From positions 24,021,269 through 24,085,268 of the forward strand of contig NC_132888.1 of the NCBI RefSeq assembly GCF_030463535.1: a stretch of 64,000 nt of DNA. Reading direction: 5' to 3'. Each line of letters opens with the position of its first letter. Position 1 is the first letter of the stretch. The position numbers and the translations under genes are program-made. The stretch comes from Salminus brasiliensis (taxonomy: Eukaryota; Chordata; Actinopteri; Characiformes; Bryconidae). A model generated the notes under the pieces. The model made no database searches. It was not told where the DNA came from and saw only the letters and a list, made by a program, of their open reading frames with translations. Shown here piece after piece: positions 1 through 19,100 of this stretch.

Positions 1-1279
1 CTGTCCACACACTCAATCAGTCAGACTCCAGCATCTCCACAATGCCCAAGACCAGAGAGCTTTGTAAGGACATCAGGGATAAAATTGTAGACCTGCACAA
101 GGCTGGGATGGGCTACAGGACAATAGGCAAGCAGCTTGGTGAGAAGGCAACAACTGTTGGTGCAATTATTAGAAAATGGAAGAAATGCAAAATAACGGAT
201 AATCTCCCTCGGTCTGGGGCGCCATGCAAGATCTCACCTCGTGGAGCATCAATGATCTTGAGGAAGGTGAGGAATGAGCCCAGAATTACATGGCAGGACC
301 TGGTCAATGACCTGAATAGAGCTGGGACCACAGTCTCAAAGAAAACAATCAGTAACACTCTACGCCGTCAAGGATTAAAATCCTGCAGTGCACGCAAGGT
401 GCCCTTCCTCAAGCCAACGCATGTCAAAGCCCGTCTGAAGTTTGCAAATGACCATCTGAATGATCCAGAGGAGGAATGGGAGAAGGTCATGTGGTCTGAT
501 GAGACAAAAATAGAACTTTTTGGTTTAAACTCCACTCGTCATGTTTGGAGGAAGAAGAATGATGAGTACAACCCCAAGAACACCATCCCAACCGTGAAGC
601 ATGGCGGTGGAAACATCATTCTTTGGGGATGCTTTTCTGCAAAGGGGACAGGACGACTGCACCGTATTGTGGGAAGGATGGATGGGGCCATGTATCGTGA
701 GATTTTGGCCAACAACCTCCTTCCCTCAGTAAGAGCACTGAAGATGGGTCGTGGCTGGGTCTTCCAGCATGATAACGACCCAAAACACACAGCCAGGGCA
801 ACTAAAGAGTGGCTCCGTAGGAAACATCTTAAGGTCCTGGAGTGGCCTAGCCAGTCTCCAGACCTGAATCCAATAGAAAATCTTTGGAGGGAGCTTAAAG
901 TCCGTGTGGCCCAGCGACAGCCACGAAACCTGAAGGCTCTGGAGGAGATCTGTATGGAGGAGTGGGCCAAAATCCCTGCTGCAGTGTGTGCAAACCTTGT
1001 CAAGAACTACAGGAAACGTCTCATCTCTGTAATTGCAAACAAAGGTTTCTGTACCAAATATTAAGTTTCTTTTTCTGGTGTATCAAATACTTATTTCCCA
1101 CAATAAAATGGAAATTAATTATTTAAAAATCATACAATGTATTTTTCTGGATTTTTGTTTTAGATTCCATCACTCACAGTTGAAGAGTACCTATGATAAA
1201 AATTACAGTCTTCTACATGCTTTGCAAGTGGGAAAACCTGAAAAATCAGCAGTGTATCAAATACTTGTTCTCCCCACTG
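1..1279 (+). mobile_element. Tc1-like DNA transposon, 5' end cut by the window
   Basis: Tc1/mariner element carrying an intact transposase. The right terminus ends in CCCCACTG at 1279, followed by TA at 1280-1281, the dinucleotide target these elements use. The left inverted repeat lies outside the window, so whether the ends match cannot be judged. The 3' flank (about 1065-1279) is AT-rich and resembles the terminal region of the related elements at 17.2 and 57.5 kb. A second Tc1 element starts 12 bp further on. Confidence 0.9.
42..1064 (+). CDS. Tc1-like transposase, apparently intact
   Basis: Cut-and-paste transposase of the Tc1 family that binds the terminal inverted repeats and moves the element between TA sites. 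The frame is open for 340 codons, the usual length. An N-terminal paired-type DNA-binding region (two helix-turn-helix units, about residues 1-115, with the linker near PRSGAP) precedes the catalytic domain. The DD34E triad is present: D153 in WSDETK, D244 in FQHDNDPKH and E279 in NPIENLW, with 34 residues between the last two. A glycine-rich KHGGGN segment sits near residue 187. No stop or frameshift is seen, unlike the other copies in this window. The sequence cannot show whether the protein is active. Confidence 0.93.
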   Translation: MPKTRELCKDIRDKIVDLHKAGMGYRTIGKQLGEKATTVGAIIRKWKKCKITDNLPRSGAPCKISPRGASMILRKVRNEPRITWQDLVNDLNRAGTTVSKKTISNTLRRQGLKSCSARKVPFLKPTHVKARLKFANDHLNDPEEEWEKVMWSDETKIELFGLNSTRHVWRKKNDEYNPKNTIPTVKHGGGNIILWGCFSAKGTGRLHRIVGRMDGAMYREILANNLLPSVRALKMGRGWVFQHDNDPKHTARATKEWLRRKHLKVLEWPSQSPDLNPIENLWRELKVRVAQRQPRNLKALEEICMEEWAKIPAAVCANLVKNYRKRLISVIANKGFCTKY

Positions 1280-1291
1280 TATATACATATA

Positions 1292-2907
1292 CAGTCATGC
1301 CCGAAAGTATTCATACCCCTGGAAAAATTTGACTTAAATTTACTTTTATTTAACCAGAAGTTATATTTTTGCCTTGAAACGACACAGGCATCTCCCAGGA
1401 GATAACACGATGATGTACAAGAGGCATCATTGTGGGAAAAAGTATTTCTCAGCTTTTATACACATTTGAACAAAAAGTGGCATGTCCAAAATTATTCATA
1501 CCCTTTGAAAACTGTCACAGTATATGGGAAAATCCAAAGTTCTATACCATTCCAAATAGTCCAAGCTGTTTTAAAGCATCCTAATTACCCTGATTCATTG
1601 GGAACAGCTGTTTTAATCAACTCAACAGGAGAAAAACAGCAGCTCTCTGCAGTTGGTTTGTGGACAGTCATGGCTAAGACAAAGGAGCTCACTAAGGACC
1701 TGCGGCTGTGCATTGTGGCCGCTCACAAGTCAGGAAAGGGCTATAAAGCCATATCAAAATGTTTTCAAGTTCCAGTGGCTACAGTGCAAAGTATTATTAA
1801 AAAATACAAGAAGTTCCGCACTGTGGAAAATCTCAGATGATGTGGTCGGAAGCCAAAAGTGACACCTGTGCTGGCCAGGAGAATAGTGAGAGAGGTGAAA
1901 AAAAATCCAAGGATCACCACCAAGGCCATCCTGGTGAATCTGGACTCTGCTGGTGGCGACATCTCAAGGCAGACAGTTCAACGGACACTGCACACTGCTG
2001 GGTTCCACGGACGCAGGCCAAGGAGGACACCACTTCTCCAGAAAAGGCACACAAAAGCCCGCTTGACCTTTGCAAATGCTCATCTGGACAAAGAAGAAGA
2101 CTTCTGGTGTTCTGTTTTATGGTCAGATGAAACAAAAATTGAATTGTTTGGCCACAATGATGTGTGCACCATTTGGCGTGAAAAAGGAGAAGCCTTCAAC
2201 CCTAAGAACACCATCCCCACTGTCAAACATGGTGGTGGGAACCTAATGTTGTGGGGGTGTTTTTCAGCCAATGGACCAGGGAACTTAATCGCAGTAAATG
2301 GCACCATGAAAAAAGAGCAATACATCAAGATTCTCAACAACAACATCAGGCAGTCTGCAGAGAAACTTGGCCTTGGGAACCGGTGGACATTTCAGCACGA
2401 CAACGACCCAAAACACACAGCCAAAGTGGTGAAGAAATGGTTAGCAGACAAAAACATTAATGTTTTGCAGTGGCCCAGCCAGAGTCCTGACTTGAATCCA
2501 ATTAAGAATCTGTGGAGGGAGCTAAAGATCAGGGTGATGGCAAGGAGACCCTCGAACCTCAAAGAGTTGGAGCTCATCACTAAAGATGAATGGGCAAAAA
2601 TACCAGTGGAGACATGCAAAAAGCTGGTCAGCAATTACAGGAAGCGTTTGATTGCTGTAATAGCCAATAAAGGCTTTTCTATTAATTATTGAGAAGGGTA
2701 TGAATAATTTTGGACATGCCACTTTTTGTTCAAATGTGTATAAAAGCTGAGAAATACTTTTTCCCACAATGATGCCTCTTGTACATCATCGTGTTATCTC
2801 CTGGGAGATGCCTGTGTCATTTCCAGGCAAAAATATAATTTCTGGTTAAATAAAAGTAAATTTAAATCAAACTTTGACAGGGGTATGAATACTTTTGGGC
2901 ATGACTG
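1292..2907 (+). mobile_element. Tc1-like element with about 216-bp IR/DR-type inverted repeats
   Basis: Complete non-functional element. It starts CAGTCATGCCCG at 1292 and ends with the inverse, CGGGCATGACTG-like, at 2907, flanked on both sides by TA. Each terminal repeat is about 216 bp and holds an outer and an inner copy of a similar motif (AAGTATTCATACCC outer, AATTATTCATACCC inner), the IR/DR arrangement of Sleeping Beauty-like elements. The two arms are still very similar. The transposase inside is inactivated. Confidence 0.93.
1670..2692 (+). pseudogene. Tc1-like transposase with nonsense codon and lost catalytic Glu
   Basis: A 340-codon transposase frame from ATG 1670, preceded by the left inverted repeat. 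It is interrupted by one in-frame TGA at 1838-1840 (codon 57), in the linker between the DNA-binding subdomains. Codon 279, which should be the catalytic Glu of the DD34E triad in NPIENLW, is AAG (Lys) at 2504-2506. Both are single-base transitions from the expected codons. The rest is collinear with the intact copy upstream. No protein of this copy could be catalytically competent. Confidence 0.92.
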
Positions 2908-4212
2908 TATATATATGAAAATAGTATATATATATGCAATAATATGTATATGATTTTGATCTTTCTTTATCTCTATTTAATAGACTATTCAACTAATATA
3001 AATTAGCAGTGCCACTTCATTATGGTGTCAATAAACACAACAACATAAATTTGCTGAAGTTTTTCCTGATGCTATAAAGCAACCACGAGGTGGCACTGCT
3101 GTGCAGGTTCCTCAGACTGCACACTTGAACATCGGACCACAATGAAACCAGAATATTGGTCACATTGTATGTTACCAGTGTATTTATACATATATTTATG
3201 TCTGGTCTGACTTAAGCCATGTGGACAGTGTTGGATAATTAAGATGTGTTACATAACTCTAGAATTCGAGAAGTCATTTTCGTTAATTTATTTTACCTGA
3301 AGCACGGCGTTCCAAAATGTACATTCAAACCACTACACAATCAAACTATAAAATATCAAATTAAAGTGAAATCCCAGTATGAGGGTAAATGACCTTATAA
3401 ATACCTTTTTACACAAACACCCAAAATGCTATAATGCAACATTCCATTCAATTATTACTTTTCAGTTGGACATAATCACAGCTATACAATGAAGACCACA
3501 CTGTAGAAAAATAAATAAATAAATAAATAAATAATAAACCTCAAAATCTGTGGGATTATTCATGTGTACACTGATCTAAACCAGTTGAAATTTTCCATCT
3601 ATCATCACCACTCTTGAATTTCATTCTAAAGACATGGCAAAATCCTCCATTGGCACTCTTAAGTAGTGGATTGCATTTTAACTAAGCAATGGGATCCGTT
3701 TGCTGATAAAGGGCTCATGCATTAATCTGTATGCTTAAAATATGTCCTTGTACATAAGCAACTGACCAAATTCTATTTTCACAGTGAAAGTAAAAAAAAT
3801 AACAATAGTCAAAGTCAAGCTATGATAGCAGCACAGTCTTAAAATGCACAATACATAACTTTCTTCCTTACAAACCCACATACATCGCTGCTATCTAGTT
3901 GTGCAGGAGTAAATGTTCTACAGCGACAGCAATGGCAAAGGCAATTCATTTACGCATTCATGTATCTTCATCCTCATAAAGGTCCTCCAGTTCTCCCTCT
4001 CTGCTCCCATCACTCGCCCTGCTGTAGGACGAAACAGGTACCATTATGTTGTTAGGCTGTTTTTTCCCTCTGATCTCTGTGGTCTCCTGAAAAACTAGAA
4101 GATCTTGACCTAGACCTTGGATCTATATCAGTGATACCTGTACCCACCTAGACATCTGACTTTTAAAGCTCTTTAATAGCCTTTGTGTGGTTTTCCCTTT
4201 TATATGTTGTGG
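2908..4212. other. AT-rich stretch downstream of camkk1, no gene seen
   Basis: No coding region is recognised. It contains a short (ATAA)n run at about 3508-3537 and AT-rich DNA. The camkk1 3' UTR (minus strand) may extend into it, but I cannot place its polyadenylation site with confidence. Confidence 0.4.
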
Positions 4213-4720
4213 TCTTTTACAGGCTGGTTGTAACAGGCCTAAAGTACAAGTCCAGGCACCCTGCATGGTCAGTACTTAGAGTAACACCCCCTCTGGCAAA
4301 TATCACAGCTTGTCAATGCATTTAATATCCAGATTCTTTCTTGCTTTTTTGTGGCGAGGATGCAGGAAAGGTTTTCTTCTAATGACTCTTCCATGAAAGA
4401 ATGAACAGAGCACCACTACTGTAGAGTCTGCAATACTTCCTGACGGTCTTTTGCAGTTAAATAGGAGATGTGATTTGCCTTTCTTGCAATCCTACAAGCA
4501 GATCTCTCAGAAAGTTTTTTTGGTCTATCTCTTAATTACATTACAAACTGATGAATTGCCAACCTGAAACACTTTGCAATCTTCTTATAGCCTTATTCTG
4601 CTCTGTGGGCATCAAATCATTTGATTTTCAAATGATTAGAAAGCTGCTTATAGGAGCACATGGCTGCTGATTGTTGGGAGAAGGTTCGAAAGGTCATTTT
4701 TATGAAGCTTTGAAGCTTTG
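4213..4720 (-). mobile_element. Decayed Tc1-like transposon remnant
   Basis: Read on the minus strand this resembles the middle of a Tc1 transposase gene, including a stretch equivalent to 'TARRIARKAN...LTAKDRQE'. It carries many stops and indels. The same family appears in plus orientation at about 35.3-36.0 kb and 24.2-24.5 kb. Ends are not defined. Confidence 0.5.
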
Positions 4721-4933
4721 AAATTTGAAAGGCTACAGCCATAACAAGCTAATGAAGGTCTGTGACCTTGCTAAAAATGATCTGAGAGCTCAAATCCCAA
4801 ACTTTTGCTAGTTGCTAAACTTCTTTACGGTTCTAAAAGTGTTTGCTCTGTGACATTGTGCCACAGAACACATTAATGTGTCACCTTTTATCACATATTT
4901 TTAAGAGCATACATGTAACTTAACAGCTAAAAG

Positions 4934-13348
<8,415 letters not shown>

Positions 13349-14716
13349 GGCTGTCTTCTTTCAAACAGAGCTGGCCATCATAGAGGACATCCCAGGTGGT
13401 CCAACCGCTTCAAAGGACCCAGGGGAACTCCATAGTACCACACTACTATCAAGGCAGAACAGTGTGTGTGTAAAAGCCTCAAATGCTTTGATGCTGACCG
13501 ATGCCAGAGCAAGCATAGCTGTGCGTCACTGGACGGAACCGGTGTATGTTGTTAAGTGCTTAATAGCACGTGTTGCCCCATGCAAACACCAAACGGTTCC
13601 TGAGTAAATAGCTGTTATGTAACTTTCCTAAGAGGCCTCTTAGTAGTGAGCCCTGGACAATAGCCCAGGATGCCTTAGATCACCGCTGTGTAATGAGTAT
13701 TGTACATTGGGCCTTAGTGGGTTTAAGTAAGTTAATCAGTTAGTCGTTGAACACAAGGATTTTGATATTCTGCAGGATATTCTGATCTACTTAACTGAGA
13801 TATTAGGTAAAGCTAAACAACCTTCCTCTGACACATGAATGCATGAACTACAAATTATATGTTGGCAAAAGGCCTGTTGTTATCATAGTAATATTGATAT
13901 TAATACATGTTTAATACAAAACATCCAGAGGAGATCCAATTTGCTTACATACCGTAGTGGTAGGCTACATCTCCATTTGCTGTGTTTCTTGGTCTGTCCA
14001 CCTGCTCAACAGTTAGAAACACCTCAGCGTCTGAAAGGAGCCTTGGGGATCCAGTCTATACCAGATCACAGCGACAAAGAGGATTAGTCAGCACCTACAG
14101 CCACATTTAGTCTACTGTGGCTAATTCTGTATGAAAGGGCTGTTTACGCCGGCAGCTTCCAGGGAAAGGACACAAGCTGCAGTCAAGTCAGGAGTCAAGG
14201 TCTGAACACTGGGATGGACACATATTTATGATTTAAATATCAATTATGTTGAAAGAGTTGGACAAGCCAGATGAGACTCATATTTCAACATGACCCCTTT
14301 GTCGGGGGCTAGAATAGAAACCTCTTAGCTGCTGTCTGCCTGGAACAGCAGCTCAAGTATTACATAACCTCCTGATGGCAACCTGTAGTGATCAATATCT
14401 TTCTACACTAATTACTGGTTCTAAAGGTATCTACCATGATGCCTTTTGTAATTTAACAGTTTTGTATTTGTTAGTTTAATAGTTTTTACTGAAGCTAAAA
14501 CCTGTTTTCTGCTGTCCGTGGTGCTGAATGTTATCAATAGCACTGCCTCTTGAAAATACGCTCCTCTTATATTATTATTATTATAATTGTTATTTTATAT
14601 ATAATAAATAAGCTGAACAATAAGGATTTAAATATTAAACTTCTCAACACGAAGAGTTTGATAGATACATAGATAGCTTTTCAAACACGATCATATGTTC
14701 TGTCAGAGTGTGACAA
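13349..14716. other. Upstream of the camkk1 start codon, no gene seen
   Basis: Expected to hold the camkk1 5' UTR and promoter, but I cannot place a transcription start or a 5' non-coding exon. There are short open frames on both strands with no recognisable similarity. Confidence 0.35.
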
Positions 14717-14950
14717 AAAACAAACAAACCCCACACTCTACAAATCCTACAAATGGTTCTTTGAGTGATACCATAGAAGAACCATTTTTGGTTGCATCAA
14801 GAACCATGTTTGTCTTAGAGATGTGTGAGCGTGAAGAACCCATAAAAGACCTAAACAACCTAAAGGTTCTTCATCAGTTTAAAGGTCACAAAATGGTTCT
14901 TCTATGGCATTGCTCACAGAACCTTTTGTAGCACCTTCATTTTGAGTGTA
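14717..14950. mobile_element. MITE, GGTTCTTTGAGTGATACC family
   Basis: About 230 bp with long, nearly palindromic ends: CACTCTACAAATCCTACAAA then GGTTCTTTGAGTGATACCAT on the left, and the inverse around ATGGCATTGCTCACAGAACC to GAGTGTA on the right. The whole can fold into a hairpin. There is no coding capacity. Confidence 0.7.
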
Positions 14951-15454
14951 GCTGTTTCCGAAACTGTGCCCTATTCACTAAGTAGTGCATTACTTTGGGT
15001 TCTGACATTTTTCAGTGGTGTCCAAAGACATAGTGCAGAATTTCTGGGCACAGTAACAATCCCACAATGCAGCACTATAAGTAGTTTGCAAGCAATGTAC
15101 ACAAGCAGACATGGAATACCTATAATTCATGGCGTTGCATGAACCTTTTCTAAGGAACCTGGCCACTCAGATGACGCAACAGCAGTGAGCAGGATTTTTA
15201 CATGTAGGGGACAGTGAATGGGGCACATCTCCAGTCTTTTATGGGCAACAACACTTTGCTAGTTAACATCATAATGTCTGGGTTTTTAAGATTATTGTAG
15301 ATGGGCCTTAATTGTTTCTTCATTTTTTATTTTTTTAAAGATTTGCTGTAACCCAGAGCTAAGTGATGATCTTCAAATGACAGCACGTTGTTCACTGCTC
15401 AGGAGTGTGTCTGTCTGTAATTGCTTGCCATTTTTTAAATATTTCATACATAAA

Positions 15455-15745
15455 TTTAAAAACAATTCTCTCCAGGGTGGGTAGATTGTGCTCTCTTCCC
15501 ACACTGTTGCTGTGCGCCCCTGGCTGCCACTGGCGTCTGCTGGCCGATGCATCAGAGCCAGGTATACGACACTTCCCTCCAGCTGCATCAGTGGCTGTTC
15601 GAAAAAAAGAAGTGTTGGCTGGCTGCACACGTGTCGGAGGGTGTGTGTGTTGGTCTTCACTCTTACTAGTGTCAGGAGCATTGCATGCGATAGGGGGAGA
15701 ATACGTATAAGCTTAATTGGTGATCCTTATTGTAGAGAAAAAGGG
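15455..15745 (+). repeat. Probable SINE-like dispersed repeat
   Basis: A GC-richer block in AT-rich surroundings, with segments such as GCTGGCCGATGCATCAGAGC and CGATAGGGGGAGAATACG. From memory these recur in many fish genomes. Overlapping open frames on both strands here are not real genes. The class (SINE) is inferred, and only one copy is in the window. Confidence 0.45.
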
Positions 15746-16124
15746 TAAGAACTACAGAAATACATTTATATAAAGGTAAGTAATTCAAAATGAAAAGTTT
15801 ATTCATATTATTACATTATTTTACCAGAGTAATATTGTGGATTAGGTTGAAGATTATATGTAATCAATAATCTGTACAGAAGTAACCCTCCAACCCTGCA
15901 GACAATTCAACAATGTGGATGAAGAGCGCTTTAACATTCACTCTCTTCTGATTGGTGCTGTAATAAGCCTGTGTGCCGTCCAGTGTAGCCAAATGCCTTC
16001 CTCTCCTGAATCATGTGAGAACCTTGTTCACCTGCTGAACCCACACCCACACCCTGCTCACACCAACACACACTCCTGCGCTTCAGTTGTAACTGTTGTG
16101 TGATATGACTTAACTCTGAAAAAC

Positions 16125-19100
16125 ATGCCTCACAGATGGGACTCCAAAACTAACTTGGACCACCTTAGATATTTAACTACCGCCCAGCTGAGAGACCTGT
16201 TGGAGGATGAGGAGAGTATCTGGTGCATCGTCAGGAGCAGCAAGAAGGTATTGGTTTTGTTGTTTTTTTTTTTTTTCAATTGCATAAATGTTTTTGTTTC
16301 TGTACCACAGTAATATACATGCTAATGAAACAACGTTTCATATTGGAGAAGCATAATCAAATAATAAAGCATAAATGATATTTCAAAACAAAAACTGTTT
16401 TATTGAAGCTCCTGACCAGCATACGGTCTTGTGAAAAGGTAGGACACTTAGGACATGAAAACCTTTGTCTTTTTAAATGTTTTTAAACTGACCATTTGAT
16501 CTTCATTTAAACAATACTACGTGGTGGAAGTATTATAACTAAACTAATAAAACTGAAGAGATGTTTTTGAAAAAACATTTGTCACATGTACTTAATGGAA
16601 CTGCAATTTTCTAGTGAGGAAAAAGTTAGCTGGTATTTCCCTCCTTGGCTGTTAGACTTTTCCTAAAATCATAGACTCTTTAATACGGAATTCTTTCAGC
16701 TGTGTGACTTTTTAGCTTCAGCTAGTTTTTAGACAAAAATTCCTCAAGTGCCCAAGAGTACTTGGGTGGAGTGTAGAGTATTAGGGTCTCCATATCGATT
16801 TGTATTTAGTAGTATCTAAGCTTAGCGGTATCTTTGATTTTTAGTCTATTCAAATAGCTGAGGTTATAGCGAAGCCCTTTTGTAAGGCGCTCTGGATAAG
16901 AGCGTCTGCTAAATGCCGTAAATGTAAATGTAAATGTAATATAAATGTACATACTCTAAACAATAAAGAATTCCTAGTGGATTCTATGTTGGAGAGCACT
17001 CTAGGCCCTGTTGCAGCAAAGCAACCCCAAACCATGACATTTCCACCTCCAGGCTTCACAGTTAATATGGGTTATTGTGCACAAATGCTGTGTCTGGTTT
17101 ACGCCAAACATGTCCTCTGTTACCGTGTCCACATAATTCAACTATGAATACATTTGTCCAGAGCACATGGTCCCAGATGTCCTTGTCATGGTCTAGGTCT
17201 TCTCTAGAAACTTTGCCTGTAGAGTTACAGTGGGGAAAAAAAGTATTTAGTCAGTCACCAATTGTGCAAGTTCTCCCACTTAAAAAGTTGAGAGGTCTGT
17301 AATTGACATCACAGGTAGACCTCAACTATGAGAGACAAAATGAGAAAAAGAAAATCTGAAAATCACATTGTCTAATTTTTAAAGAATTTATTTGCAAATA
17401 ATGGTGGAAAATAAGTATTTGGTCAATAACAAAAGTTCATCTCAATACTTTGTTATATATCCTTTGTTGGCAATGACGGAGGTCAAACATTTTCTGTAAG
17501 TCTTCACAAGGTTGGCTCACACCGTTGCTGGTATGTTGGCCCATTCCTCCATGCAGATCTCCTCTAGAGCAGTGATGTTTTGGGGCTGTCGGCGGGCAAC
17601 ACAGACTTTCAACTCCCTCCAAAGGTTTTCTATGGGGTTGAGATCTGGAGACTGGCTAGGCCACTCCAGGACCTTGAAATGCTTCTTATGAAGCCACTCC
17701 TTTGTTGCCCTGGCAGTGTGCTTGGGATCATTGTCATGCTGAAAGACCCAGCCACGTTTCATCTTCAATGCCCTTGCTGATGGAAGGAGGTTTGCACTCA
17801 AAATCTCACAATACATGACCCCATTCATTCTTTCATGTACACGGACCAGTCGTCCTAGTCCCTTTGCAGAGAAACAGCCCCAAAGCATGATGTTGCCACC
17901 CCCATGCTTCACAGTTGGTAGGGTGTTCTTTGGATGCAACTCAGCATTCACTCTCCTCCAAACTCAACGAGTTGTGTTTGTACCAAACAGTTCTACTTTG
18001 GTTTCATCTGACCATAAGACATTCTCCCAATACTCTTCCAGAACATCCAAATGCTCTCTAGCAAACTTCAGACGCGTCCGGATATGTACTGGCTTAAGCA
18101 GGGGAACACGTCTGGCACTGCAAGATCTGAGTCTCTGACGGTGTAGTGTGTTACTGACGGTAGCCTTTGTAACGTTGGTCCCAGCTTTCTGCAGGTCATT
18201 CACTAGGTCCCCCCGTGTGGTTCTGGGATTTTTGCTCACCGTTCTTGTGATCATTTTGACCCCACGGGCTGAGATCTTGCGTGGAGCCCCTGATCGAGGG
18301 AGATTAACAGTGGTCTTGTAGGTCTCCCATTTTCTGATTATTGCCCACAGTAGATTTCTTCACACCAAGCTGCTTGCCTATTGCAGATTCAGTCTTCCCA
18401 GCCTGGTGCAGGTCTACAATTTTGTTTCTGGTGTCCTTCGACAGCTCTTTGGTCTTCACCATAGTGGAGTTTGGAGTGTGACTGTTTGAGGTTGTGGGCA
18501 GGTGTCTTTTATACTGTTAACAAGTGGAGGACACAGAAGCCTCTTAAAGAAGAAGTTACAGGTCTGTGACAGCCAGAACTCTTGCTTGTTTGTAGGTGAC
18601 CAAATACTTATTTTCCACCATTATTTGCAAATAAATTCTTTAAAAATCAGACAATGTGATTTTCAGATTTTTTTTCTCATTTTGTCTCTCATAGTTGAGG
18701 TCTACCTATGATGTCAATTACAGCCCTATATATATATATATTAGAAATTATTTTAAAGCAATTTGTGTGTGTTTAGTTATATTACCTCTCAATTTTGTTC
18801 AAATGAAGATGTCCAAATGTCCAGATGTTTAAATATGCTAAAAAAGAACGTTTTTTTATGCCGTGTCCTCATTTGTTCACATGACTGTATGGTATGTTTT
18901 CTTTTTGAATTTTATAAATTGCCAAGTTGGTCAAGCTGGACTTTTCAGCAGAGAATGCTGATTACTCTTATGGGCTGGTTTACCGAACATACACTCTATT
19001 AAAAAAAGTATTGGGACACGTACATTACATGTGCAGGAGCCCTTATGACATTCCATTCTATGGCATTAATATGGAGTCTGTCCCCCATTTGCAGTTACTG

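Noticed and set aside
15373-15748. Overlapping open frames of about 80-100 codons on both strands
   Set aside because: They cover a dispersed SINE-like repeat, in conflicting frames, with no family match.
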